From Cytophagaceae bacterium (GTDB lineage: Bacteria > Bacteroidota > Bacteroidia > Cytophagales > Spirosomataceae), in contig CANFVE010000025.1 of assembly GCA_947450365.1 (NCBI GenBank), positions 1 to 39,564 on the forward strand: a DNA stretch of 39,564 nucleotides, read 5' to 3'. The position numbers were made by a program, and so were the translations under genes. The notes below the pieces were generated by a model. It was not told the DNA's origin. It made no database searches and was given only the letters and a program-made list of their open reading frames with translations. Each line of letters begins with the position of its first letter. Position 1 is the first letter of the stretch. Positions 24,116-32,821 of the stretch are shown here, in pieces.

Positions 24116-27106
24116 ATGAAAAAAATTATCCTAGGATTCAGTCTTTTGCTTTTTGCTTGTCAAGAAAAAGAAAAACCGAAAATTGCTTTATCCGAAGAAC
24201 TTCAAAAAGCCCTCAATTCGATCCAGGTGATGGATGGCTTCGAGGTGGAATTAGTTGCCGCAGAACCGCTATTGGGCGATCCGGTCGCGATGGAAATTGA
24301 CGAAGATGGGAATTGGTATGTCGCAGAAATGCCGGGGTATCCACTGGATTTAAGTAAAAAGGGACAAATTCGAAAGCTCATCGACACGAATGACGATGGT
24401 TATCCCGATAAGAGCATTGTTTTCGCTGATAGCCTCACCCTTCCCATGGGCCTCATGCGTTGGAAAAAGGGAATCATCGTGGCAGATTCCCCAAATATCC
24501 TGTATTTCGAGGATACGGATGGCGATCAAAAAGCGGATAAGCGCGAGGTGATTTTGACGGGATTTTCCTTGTCAAACCCGCAACATAATATGAATACGCC
24601 CAAATTTGGCATCGACAATTGGATCTATTTGGGTCATTCTGGGGCCATCAATTCCTTCTCCTACGAAAATATTTTTGGCGATAAAGGGAGTGAAATTCGC
24701 TACCCAGGAAAAGCAGATGCGGCTTTTCTCCCCAAAAATGGCAATGGGCGGAATGTCCGATTTAAACCGGATTCCTATCAAATCGAGTCCCTTTCGGGCG
24801 AAACACAATATGGACACACGACAGATCCATGGGGTCGCCGGTTTTATACAGACAACGCGGATCACTTGTTTCATGAGGTCATCGATGCGCGTTATGTAAA
24901 TGCCAACAAACATTTGGTCATCGCGGAAGCCATGGAAAAAATTCCAGATCATGGAGATGCCTGTGAGGTGTATCCGATTTCCGAGAATCCAAATCATCAA
25001 TTATTGACCGATATCGGGGTCGTTACTTCGAGTTGTGGGATCACTTGGTATGATGGCGGGGCCTTTGGGGATAACTTTAAAAACGTAACGTTTATTGGAG
25101 AGCCGGTGCATAATTTAATCCATGCGGATAAGATTGAATCCAAGGGTGCGACGTTTACGGGCAAGCGCTTGTTGGAGAAAAAGGAGTTTTTAGCCTCCAA
25201 AGACCCGTGGTTTCGCCCGGTGAATTTTTACGTGGGGCCAGATGGAGCGCTGTATGTGATTGATTATTATCGGCAATTGGTCGAGCATCCAGAATGGATG
25301 TCGGACGAGGTGAACAACAGTGGGGCCTTGTACAACGGATCCACCAAAGGTCGTATTTACCGCATCACGAAAAAGGGAACTGGCGGGATGGATTGGATGA
25401 ACCGTGTTCGTCTCTCCGGAAAAAGCTCAGAAGAATTAACCGAATTAATAAGCCATGAAAATGGCTGGTACCGCAGAACCGCGCAGCGCTTATTGTTTGA
25501 GCGGGCAGATAAACGGGTGAGTAAACAACTCAAAGAAATCGTGGCGAATGACCATGCCCTTGGGACCGTTCAGGCGCTCTGGTTATTGTACGATTGGGGT
25601 ACCTTAGATGCCAAAGATCTGGCGAATGCCTTGGGTTCTTCTTCGGAAGGTATTCGAGAAAATGCCTTACAAATCGCGGATCGCGTGATGGGGAAACCAG
25701 GTTTTCAGGGAAATTCAGACATACATTCCAAATTGGTCGCCATGGCTGAGGATCCTTCTCCACGGGTACGTTTCCAATGGCTTTGTTCCTCGAGCTTCTT
25801 GAATTTACCCAATGCCGCAAGCCTTCGGGCGGGTGTATTGAAAAAGGACATCGATGACCATTGGACGGGAATAGCGGCGATTGCGGCATCCCAACATGCA
25901 GAAAAGGGATTATTGGAATCTTCAGCAAAGGCCTTGGGGGGGCAAGCGTCACCTGGTAAATCGGCATTTTTTAGTTATTTATCGGCGACATTAGTTAAAA
26001 AAGGGGATAGCCAATTTATCTCGATGGCGATTGATCAAAATCCGGCGAATGATTGGTGGCAGGCGGCGATGCTGAAAGGCGTAGCCACCTATTTACACGA
26101 AGTAAAAACGAATTTCCCAATCACGGTGGCGCAAAAGGAATCGCTATTGGGTACATTTGGCCAAACAAAAAATGGGGAATTAAGGAAATCGATTATTTCA
26201 CTCCTGGGCACGACAGGAATGCCTTCGAACACGGTGGCTTTGGCTAGCATCGATAAGCAATTTCAGGCGTCGAAAGATGCGGATTTCCAAAGTGATGCTT
26301 TGGCGCTGTTGGCACTGAGTCGTAGTCCTAAAATTCAGGAGCAATTAATCCGCTTGATCAGTTCGAAAAATCCAGCGCATTTGCAAGTGGCGGCCATCGA
26401 ATCCTTGCCTAAAAAACTGAATCCACAGGACTTGAAACAAGTGAATTTATTTTATGGCTCTTTGGAGGAAAAAGCGAAAAAAGCCTGGATTAAATACCTC
26501 TTATTCAATGAAAATTATGTGACATCGCTTTTACAAGAGGTGAAGAAAAATAACATCAAACGTTCGGATTTAGCCTGGCCACAGATTGTGGAACTGATGA
26601 ATTATTATGATAAGGGGGTTCGGGCCTTAGCGCGTTCGGTGCTGGCGATTGCGGAGGATCGGAAGGCAATTTTACAGAATTATTTGCCTGCGGCGGATAT
26701 GTCAGGTGATGTAGTGGCGGGCCAAAAGGTCTTTGAAGCGAATTGCATTTCATGTCATAAAATTAAGAACTTAGCCGGCGTGGAATTTGGGCCGAATTTA
26801 AATACGCTCAAGAGTCGGAATGCACTTTCCATCATTACTGAAATCATCAATCCCAATAATTCGATTGCCGACAAATATGGCCAATGGGAAGTGGAATTAG
26901 TCGATGGAAGCCGATTAAGTGGCATCATCACCTCTGAAAATGACCAAAGTATCGCGTTAAAATTAATGGGTGGAACTGTGCAAAATATCTCTAAATCGCA
27001 GATTAAATCGAAAAAAGACACACGTATTTCGGCCATGCCCAATGGCTTGGAAGCAAATATCAATGTAAAAGAGATGGCAAATCTCCTCGCATTTATCAAA
27101 AAATAA
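24116..27106 (+). CDS. PVC-type membrane-bound dehydrogenase: sugar-dehydrogenase propeller, HEAT repeats and cytochrome c
   Basis: A 996-aa lipoprotein (lipobox LFAC, Cys15) with three parts. Residues about 35-420 are a propeller related to soluble glucose/sorbosone dehydrogenases (MDGFEVELVAAEPLLGDPVAMEIDEDGNWYVAE, read in pieces; FYVGPDGALYVIDYYRQ). Residues about 430-850 are HEAT-like helical repeats. The C-terminal cytochrome c has CISCH near residue 876 for haem attachment and SAMPNG supplying the likely Met ligand. The protein is predicted to oxidise a sugar or alcohol in the periplasm and pass electrons to the respiratory chain. Its substrate is unknown. It is followed after 42 nt by the ribokinase operon, hinting at a pentose or nucleoside-derived substrate. 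Confidence 0.9.
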   Translation: MKKIILGFSLLLFACQEKEKPKIALSEELQKALNSIQVMDGFEVELVAAEPLLGDPVAMEIDEDGNWYVAEMPGYPLDLSKKGQIRKLIDTNDDGYPDKSIVFADSLTLPMGLMRWKKGIIVADSPNILYFEDTDGDQKADKREVILTGFSLSNPQHNMNTPKFGIDNWIYLGHSGAINSFSYENIFGDKGSEIRYPGKADAAFLPKNGNGRNVRFKPDSYQIESLSGETQYGHTTDPWGRRFYTDNADHLFHEVIDARYVNANKHLVIAEAMEKIPDHGDACEVYPISENPNHQLLTDIGVVTSSCGITWYDGGAFGDNFKNVTFIGEPVHNLIHADKIESKGATFTGKRLLEKKEFLASKDPWFRPVNFYVGPDGALYVIDYYRQLVEHPEWMSDEVNNSGALYNGSTKGRIYRITKKGTGGMDWMNRVRLSGKSSEELTELISHENGWYRRTAQRLLFERADKRVSKQLKEIVANDHALGTVQALWLLYDWGTLDAKDLANALGSSSEGIRENALQIADRVMGKPGFQGNSDIHSKLVAMAEDPSPRVRFQWLCSSSFLNLPNAASLRAGVLKKDIDDHWTGIAAIAASQHAEKGLLESSAKALGGQASPGKSAFFSYLSATLVKKGDSQFISMAIDQNPANDWWQAAMLKGVATYLHEVKTNFPITVAQKESLLGTFGQTKNGELRKSIISLLGTTGMPSNTVALASIDKQFQASKDADFQSDALALLALSRSPKIQEQLIRLISSKNPAHLQVAAIESLPKKLNPQDLKQVNLFYGSLEEKAKKAWIKYLLFNENYVTSLLQEVKKNNIKRSDLAWPQIVELMNYYDKGVRALARSVLAIAEDRKAILQNYLPAADMSGDVVAGQKVFEANCISCHKIKNLAGVEFGPNLNTLKSRNALSIITEIINPNNSIADKYGQWEVELVDGSRLSGIITSENDQSIALKLMGGTVQNISKSQIKSKKDTRISAMPNGLEANINVKEMANLLAFIKK

Positions 27107-27119
27107 ATAGTATATTACT

Positions 27120-27148
27120 GGGAAAAATTAAGCTTAAACCTATTTCCC
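27120..27148 (+). promoter_or_regulatory. palindromic element directly before ribokinase
   Basis: Arms GGGAAA (27120-27125) and TTTCCC (27143-27148) enclose the perfect 10-bp palindrome TTAAGCTTAA (27128-27137). The right arm touches the ribokinase ATG. It might be an operator for a sugar-responsive repressor or an mRNA hairpin at the start codon. No regulator gene is nearby, and no T run makes it a terminator of the preceding gene. Confidence 0.35.
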
Positions 27149-28045
27149 ATGCCCAAGATCATTGTCATCGGTAGCTCGAATACCGACATGGTAATCAAAA
27201 CGGCCAAAATTCCCGCACCTGGTGAAACCATTTTGGGTGGTAATTTTTTCATGAATCCGGGGGGTAAAGGGGCGAATCAAGCTGTGGCAGCGGCTCGTTT
27301 GGGGGGTCAGGTGCACTTTATTTGTAAAGTGGGCCAAGACTTGTTTGGGGACATGGCAAAAAAGCAATTTCAAGGGGCGGGTATCCAAACTGATTTTGTA
27401 TATCAAGACGTCGAGTATCCCTCGGGCGTAGCCCTCATCAATGTGGATGCAAAGGGCGAAAATAGCATTACGGTAGCCTCAGGGGCGAATGGGCAATTAA
27501 GCCCATCGGATATTGAAGAAGCGTCTTCGATTTTTCAGCGGGGCGATTATGTGTTAATCCAATTAGAAGTTCCCTTACCTACTGTTACATTTGCCATCGA
27601 AATGGCTCATCAAAAAGGCCTGCACGTCATCTTAAATCCGGCGCCCGCTGCGGACTTACCTGATTCCATTTTCCCACGATTGCATGCGATCACACCGAAT
27701 GAGACAGAGGCTTCCCTCCTCACAGGCATTTCGCTGAACGATCCGGATTTTGCCCGAAAAGCGGCAGATGTTTTATTGAGAAAAGGCGTTCCGCATGTGC
27801 TGATTACCTTGGGCGCGCAAGGTGTGTGGTACGCGACGGCCTTTGAAAGTCATCACATGTCGGCCCCTCAGGTGGAAGCCCAAGATAGTACCGCGGCGGG
27901 GGATTGCTTTAATGGGTCTTTGGTGGTGGGATTAAGTCAGGGAATGACTTGGCCGGAGTCGATTGCGTTTGCATGTAAAGCCGCCGCCATTTCCGTTACA
28001 CGCATGGGAGCTCAGGCTTCGATGCCTTATCTTCACGAGCTATGA
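27149..28045 (+). CDS. rbsK: ribokinase (PfkB family)
   Basis: A 298-aa cytoplasmic kinase converting D-ribose to ribose 5-phosphate with ATP. The N-terminal GSSNTDMVIK and the GG-K-G substrate motif NPGGKGANQAVAAARLGG (36-53) are those of ribokinases. The C-terminal signature DSTAAGDCFNG (246-256) provides the anion hole and catalytic base Asp252. Length is normal. It overlaps the exported nucleoside hydrolase by 4 nt, so ribose set free by that enzyme is the probable substrate. A palindrome adjoins its start codon. Confidence 0.94.
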   Translation: MPKIIVIGSSNTDMVIKTAKIPAPGETILGGNFFMNPGGKGANQAVAAARLGGQVHFICKVGQDLFGDMAKKQFQGAGIQTDFVYQDVEYPSGVALINVDAKGENSITVASGANGQLSPSDIEEASSIFQRGDYVLIQLEVPLPTVTFAIEMAHQKGLHVILNPAPAADLPDSIFPRLHAITPNETEASLLTGISLNDPDFARKAADVLLRKGVPHVLITLGAQGVWYATAFESHHMSAPQVEAQDSTAAGDCFNGSLVVGLSQGMTWPESIAFACKAAAISVTRMGAQASMPYLHEL

Positions 28046-29109
28046 TCCTGCGGAAATATGTATGCTTAGTCCTTTTGCTTCCCTTTTTTGTTTTGGGACA
28101 AAACCCTAGCACGAAAAAACAAAAGGTGATTTTTGATTGTGATTTGGGGGATGATATCGATGATGCCTATGCGCTGGCGTATTTGTTGACCCTCCAGTCC
28201 GACTACGAAATTCTCGGCATCACCACGTGTTATGGCCGGACGGAAGACCGGGCTTTGCTCGCCAAAAAATTCTTAGTCGAAACGGGTCAAACGCACATTC
28301 CCGTCTATGCGGGCCGAAATACCTCCTCGAGTTCTACGCGCGCGAATTGGTATGCCGATCAGTTTTATTGGGCCAAAGGATTTAAGCCAAAAAATGCCGA
28401 AAGCGTAAAGACCCCAACGAATAAGCGACCAGCAAGCCATGCTACCTTAGCGATGACTTCTGGCACACCCTATCCCGAGGGCCCTTTATCCGTACAAAAG
28501 AATTCTTCCGCCGCCCATTTCATTAGCGAGATGCTTCAAAAATACCCAGGTGAGGTAATCGTGTTTTCGGTGGGGCCGGTGACGAATTTGGCCGATGTAG
28601 AAAAGGCAAAACCCGGCACATTGCGCTTAAGTAAAAAAATATATGCCATGTTCGGTTCCTTCCGTTCCGGCTATGCGCCGAATTCGCCCATCGATCCGGA
28701 ATGGAATGTCTTATGTGACATCCCGAGTGCCCAAATGTTCGTCCAATCCGGCGCGCATATCGCCTATGCGGGCCTAGATGTGACATCCATGGTGAAACTT
28801 GATCGAGGGAAAAGAGACATTCTGTTGCAGCGACAGTCGCCGCTGACAAATGCCCTTAGTGGTCTTTATGTGCTATGGGGACAAGAAACACCCACGCTCT
28901 TCGACCCCGTGGCGATTGCGATGGCCAAGGACCCAATCCTATTCAACACGGAAAAAGTACATGTGTATGTCGACGAAAACGGATTCACGCGCATCGATCC
29001 CACTAAGCCACCCAATGCCGAAATAGGCACGAAAATAGATGTAAAAAAATTCATAGACCAGCTCATGCGCCTGTATGTAACCCAATCATTTAGCCCTAAA
29101 AACTCATGA
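28042..29109 (+). CDS. exported nucleoside hydrolase (inosine/uridine-preferring family)
   Basis: The 355-aa protein has a signal peptide of about 20 residues (LLLPFFVLGQ) and then the calcium-binding N-terminal motif of nucleoside N-ribohydrolases, here FDCDLGDDIDDAYAL (residues 31-45), two residues longer than the usual DxDxGxDD loop. Further family blocks are ILGITTCYGR, VYAGRN, VFSVGPVTNLA and PEWNVLCDIPSAQ, the last containing the ribose-binding Asn and Asp region. The enzyme splits nucleosides into base and ribose, here outside the cytoplasm. It overlaps the ribokinase gene by 4 nt and the ADP-ribosylglycohydrolase by 4 nt. Confidence 0.92.
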   Translation: MILRKYVCLVLLLPFFVLGQNPSTKKQKVIFDCDLGDDIDDAYALAYLLTLQSDYEILGITTCYGRTEDRALLAKKFLVETGQTHIPVYAGRNTSSSSTRANWYADQFYWAKGFKPKNAESVKTPTNKRPASHATLAMTSGTPYPEGPLSVQKNSSAAHFISEMLQKYPGEVIVFSVGPVTNLADVEKAKPGTLRLSKKIYAMFGSFRSGYAPNSPIDPEWNVLCDIPSAQMFVQSGAHIAYAGLDVTSMVKLDRGKRDILLQRQSPLTNALSGLYVLWGQETPTLFDPVAIAMAKDPILFNTEKVHVYVDENGFTRIDPTKPPNAEIGTKIDVKKFIDQLMRLYVTQSFSPKNS

Positions 29110-30647
29110 AAAAACTCATCATTGGATTGATTTTATTGCCCGCGATGTTGTTGGCACAAAGCGGAACGATTCGCATGTCTACCCAAACTTTACAAGATAA
29201 AATTCGGGGCGGCTGGGCTGGCCAGACCATCGGGGTGACCTTCGGTGGACCCATGGAATTTCGCTATAATGGAACGATCATTAATGCTTATCAGCCGATT
29301 CCCTGGTACGACGGCTATTTGAAAAAAACGATGCTCGAAAACCCAGGACTATACGATGATTTGTATATGGACCTCACCTTCGTGGAAGTATTCCAAAAAG
29401 AAGGTTTGCAAGCGCCGATTGAGTCTCATGCGAAAGCCTATGCGAATGCAGGTTATGCGCTTTGGCATGCCAATCAGGCGGGGCGCTACAATATTTTACA
29501 TGGGATGATGCCTCCGGCGTCAGGGCATTGGAAAAATAATCCCCATGCGGATTGTATTGATTACCAAATTGAATGTGATTTTGCGGGTTTGATGTCACCC
29601 GGCATGCCGAATGTCGCTTCGAAAATTTCAGATAAAATTGGCCACATCATGAATTATGGCGATGGCTATTATGGGGGCGTCTTTTTAGGGGCCTGTTATA
29701 CCTTGGCTTTTGTGTCAAATGACATTCCCTATGTGATAAATGAAGCCCTAAAAACGATTCCAAAACAAAGTAAGTATTATCAATGCATCGCGGATGTGGT
29801 GCGCTGGCACAAGCAATATCCTACCGACTGGAAACGGACTTGGGCCGCGCTGCAGGCGAAATGGGCGGATGATATTGGTTGCCCGGATGGGGTTTTTGCG
29901 CCTTTCAACATCGACGCCACCGTCAATTCCGCCTATGTGGTCATCGGTCTTTTATACGGCAATGGGGACTTTACCAAAACCATGGAAATCACAACGCGTT
30001 GCGGTCAAGATGCGGATTGCAATCCTTCGTCGGCTGGTGGAATTTTGGGAACGATGTTAGGCTACAATAAAATTCCCGCCTATTGGAAATTAGGCCTCAA
30101 GGAAGCGGAGGACATCGATTTTAAGTACACGAGCACATCATTAAATGACGTATATACGATCGGGTATCAGCATGCGATTCAAAACATTAAAAATAACGGA
30201 GGTTCTGTTCAGGGCGATCAGGTGATTATTCCGCGCGAGGCGCCCGTGGCGGTAGCTTTTGAGCAAAGTTTCACGGATTCCTATCCGGTGGAAAAAATTG
30301 TGATTGGGAAAAATTTAGTGAATGAATACAGCTTTGATTTCGAAGGGAATGGCTTTGTGGTGCGGGGGGAAATGGCCAAATGGGCGTCGCTTGATCCTTT
30401 TGCTTTTCAGGTAGAGGTGTATGTGGATGGCCAATTGTTTGAAAAAGTGGATTTGCCAGTGGCCTTTACCACGCGGCGGCATGAAATATCGTGGAAATAC
30501 CAATTGCCCTCTGGCAAGCATCAGGTGCGGTTGAAATTATTGAACCCGACCGAAGGCCAGACCTGTAAGTTATTTGACGCGATTATTTACCAGGAAAAAG
30601 CATTTACCAAAACCAATCAAAAATATTATCGCTTAGGCGGTTATTAA
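29106..30647 (+). CDS. exported ADP-ribosylglycohydrolase family protein
   Basis: The 513-aa protein has a signal peptide (residues 1-18, MLLAQ) and an ADP-ribosylglycohydrolase fold. Seen are KIRGGWAGQTIGVTFG (32-47), the first metal ligands in LYDDLYMDLTF (Asp84, Asp85, Asp89 region), and RCGQDADCNPSSAGGILGTMLG (near 300-320) with the second Asp pair. The family removes ADP-ribose or hydrolyses related N-glycosidic bonds using two magnesium ions. About 150 C-terminal residues form an extra beta-rich domain. Co-transcription with nucleoside hydrolase, permease and ribokinase suggests a role in releasing ribose from nucleoside-like or ADP-ribosyl substrates in the periplasm; substrate is inferred. 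Confidence 0.88.
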   Translation: MKKLIIGLILLPAMLLAQSGTIRMSTQTLQDKIRGGWAGQTIGVTFGGPMEFRYNGTIINAYQPIPWYDGYLKKTMLENPGLYDDLYMDLTFVEVFQKEGLQAPIESHAKAYANAGYALWHANQAGRYNILHGMMPPASGHWKNNPHADCIDYQIECDFAGLMSPGMPNVASKISDKIGHIMNYGDGYYGGVFLGACYTLAFVSNDIPYVINEALKTIPKQSKYYQCIADVVRWHKQYPTDWKRTWAALQAKWADDIGCPDGVFAPFNIDATVNSAYVVIGLLYGNGDFTKTMEITTRCGQDADCNPSSAGGILGTMLGYNKIPAYWKLGLKEAEDIDFKYTSTSLNDVYTIGYQHAIQNIKNNGGSVQGDQVIIPREAPVAVAFEQSFTDSYPVEKIVIGKNLVNEYSFDFEGNGFVVRGEMAKWASLDPFAFQVEVYVDGQLFEKVDLPVAFTTRRHEISWKYQLPSGKHQVRLKLLNPTEGQTCKLFDAIIYQEKAFTKTNQKYYRLGGY

Positions 30648-30657
30648 TGTTAGAGCT

Positions 30658-31659
30658 ATGTTCATCATCGAAACCTATGCGACTGCGGTCGTGCTTTGTT
30701 TAGTGACTATGTTGTGCTGGGGTTCCTGGGCGAATACCCAAAAACTCACCACGAGCACCTGGCGCTTCGAACTTTTTTACTGGGATTATGCGCTGGGCAT
30801 CATGATCAGTGCTTTGGTCTTAGCCTTTTCCTTGGGAAGTACTGGGGAGGAGGGACGGGGATTTTTGGCGGATTTAGACCAAGCGGAGGCGGCCAATTTG
30901 CAATCGGCTTTTGTGGGCGGCGTCTTTTTTAATGCGGCGAATATTTTATTGGTCGCAGCGATTGGAATTGCGGGGATGTCGGTCGCCTTTCCGGTGGGGA
31001 TTGGGATTGCCTTGGTGCTGGGGGTATTGGTTAATTACATCAGTCAGCCCATCGGAAATCCCCAATTGATTTTCGGAGGCGTCATATTGATAAGCCTGGC
31101 CATTGTGTTAAATGCTCGGGCTTATCGCCAATTGAGTGCCGGAAATGGAGAAAAATTATCTCAAAAAGGCCTTTGGCTTTCCGTCATTTCAGGGTGTCTG
31201 ATGGGCTTGTTTTACAAATACGTGGCGGATTCGATGGTGGCGGATTTTAGCCAGCCGGAGATTGGGAAATTAACTCCTTATACTGCTTTGGTCATGTTTG
31301 CACTCGGAATTTTATTGAGTTCTTTGGTCTTTAATACCCTGCAAATGCGGAAGCCCTTTTCGGGATCACCATTGCGTTTTTCGGATTATTTCGCGGGAAA
31401 GGGGAAGGACCATGTGATGGGGATGGTTGGGGGAGCGATTTGGTTTGTCGGGATGGCCTTGAGTATATTGGCCTCGGAAAAAGCGGGTGCGGCGGTTTCG
31501 TATGGCTTGGGCCAAGGAGCTACGGTGGTGGCGGCGATTTGGGGCATTTATATTTGGAAGGAATTTGAATCGGCACATGCGGGAACGAAACGCATGTTGA
31601 ACTATATGTTAGTCCTCTACATCGTGGGCTTAAGTCTATTAATTTTATCTAAAAACTAA
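30658..31659 (+). CDS. GRP/RhaT-like permease (DMT superfamily), putative ribose or nucleoside importer
   Basis: A 333-aa inner-membrane protein with about ten helices in two pseudo-repeats, as in the drug/metabolite transporter superfamily. The start TAVVLCLVTMLCWGSWANTQKL, the GISVAFPVGIG-type block GMSVAFPVGIGIALVLG, and the C-terminal YGLGQGATVVAAIWGIYIWKEF resemble glucose/ribose uptake (GRP) proteins and plant ureide permeases. Placed 10 nt after the ADP-ribosylglycohydrolase gene and 4 nt before the lactonase gene, it is the only membrane importer of the cluster. I infer ribose, or a nucleoside or base, as substrate. Confidence 0.87.
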   Translation: MFIIETYATAVVLCLVTMLCWGSWANTQKLTTSTWRFELFYWDYALGIMISALVLAFSLGSTGEEGRGFLADLDQAEAANLQSAFVGGVFFNAANILLVAAIGIAGMSVAFPVGIGIALVLGVLVNYISQPIGNPQLIFGGVILISLAIVLNARAYRQLSAGNGEKLSQKGLWLSVISGCLMGLFYKYVADSMVADFSQPEIGKLTPYTALVMFALGILLSSLVFNTLQMRKPFSGSPLRFSDYFAGKGKDHVMGMVGGAIWFVGMALSILASEKAGAAVSYGLGQGATVVAAIWGIYIWKEFESAHAGTKRMLNYMLVLYIVGLSLLILSKN

Positions 31660-31663
31660 TTCT

Positions 31664-32749
31664 ATGTTATTTGGTCTTGTATTATCGTTTTTATCGTTTT
31701 TTTTGCCGGATTCGAGCACGCATCAATTGATCGTCGGGTCCTACACCCAATCCGGAAATCCTGGTTTAGAGATTTTTGATATTAACATCGCCAATGGGCA
31801 TTCCAAAAAAGCCTATGAATTACTGAATCCCAGTGCTTCCTATCAGCATTTGTCCAAGGATGGGAAATTACTGTTTTCCGTGACGGAAGAAGCGGGGGGG
31901 AAAGCGGCGGTGAGTTCCTATCGGAGAAAGGCGAATGGAGAATTTGAGCGGATAAGTTCGAGTCAGACGATCGGGACGGGTCCTTGTTTTGTGGTTTATC
32001 GGGAGGCGAGTAAAACCTTGTACACGGCAAATTATTTTGGGGGAAGTTTAAGTGTGTTTAAAACAGAGAATGGGAAAATTTTGCCGGTCAGTCAGCACAT
32101 TAAATACACAGGGACGAGCGTGCATCCGACTCGTCAAAACGAAGCACACGCGCACATGACGATTTTATCCCCAGATCAGAACTATTTATTTGTGACGGAT
32201 TTGGGAACAGATAAGATCTATCGCCATAAAATTTTAGTGGATGGTACCGTGGATGAAAATTTCACCTTTACGCCCATTCCCGCGGGCCAGGGTCCACGCC
32301 ATTTAACCATGAATGCAGCCGGAACGCATGCCTATCTGATCAATGAATTGAAGGGATTGGTGAATGTCTTTGCGGTAAAAAACAATGAATTAAAGATGGT
32401 TCAAAGCTTAGTTGCCGATACAACAAATGTGCCCGACAAAGGAAGTGCAGACATTCATTTGTCACCCAATGGAAAATGGTTAATCAGCTCGAATCGCGTA
32501 AGTTCGAATCAGGTGACGGTATTTGCGGTTCAGGGCAATGGGATGTTGAAATTAGTCAACTTCACCAACGTGGGGCGCAAACCTCGAAATTTCACCTTTG
32601 ACCCGAGCGGCCGATTTGTTTATGTCGCTTGCCAAGATGACCACAAGGTTCAGGTATGGGCATTTAACAATAAAACGGGGGCATTAACGGATACGCATCA
32701 GGACATCGCGGTGAAGGCGCCGGTATGTTTGCATTTTATCAAAAAATAA
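31664..32749 (+). CDS. lactonase family protein (7-bladed beta-propeller)
   Basis: The 361-aa protein matches the 6-phosphogluconolactonase-like propeller family: QLIVGSYTQSGNPGLEIFDIN at the start, TGTSVHPTRQNEAHAHMTILSPD with the family His residues, and DPSGRFVYVACQDDHKVQVW at the end. Members hydrolyse sugar lactones. A short hydrophobic N-terminus (about 14 residues) may be a signal peptide, without a clear cleavage site. As the final gene of the ribose cluster, followed by a strong terminator, it may open a lactone formed by an upstream sugar dehydrogenase such as the cytochrome-fused protein at 24116-27106; this link is inference. Confidence 0.9.
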   Translation: MLFGLVLSFLSFFLPDSSTHQLIVGSYTQSGNPGLEIFDINIANGHSKKAYELLNPSASYQHLSKDGKLLFSVTEEAGGKAAVSSYRRKANGEFERISSSQTIGTGPCFVVYREASKTLYTANYFGGSLSVFKTENGKILPVSQHIKYTGTSVHPTRQNEAHAHMTILSPDQNYLFVTDLGTDKIYRHKILVDGTVDENFTFTPIPAGQGPRHLTMNAAGTHAYLINELKGLVNVFAVKNNELKMVQSLVADTTNVPDKGSADIHLSPNGKWLISSNRVSSNQVTVFAVQGNGMLKLVNFTNVGRKPRNFTFDPSGRFVYVACQDDHKVQVWAFNNKTGALTDTHQDIAVKAPVCLHFIKK

Positions 32750-32750
32750 A

Positions 32751-32781
32751 AAAGAAGAGCCAGTGAGGCTCTTCTTTTTTT
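32751..32781. terminator. bidirectional terminator between lactonase and porP genes
   Basis: Stem AAAGAAGAGCC (32751-32761) and GGCTCTTCTTT (32767-32777) with loop AGTGA, followed by a T run to 32781 and preceded by a long A run. It ends the ribose operon on the plus strand and, through the A run read as T on the other strand, also the convergent adhesin-porP operon. Confidence 0.9.
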
Positions 32782-32821
32782 ATGAGGAAAATACTTTCAG
32801 CTTATTTTTTCGCGTCTTCCC

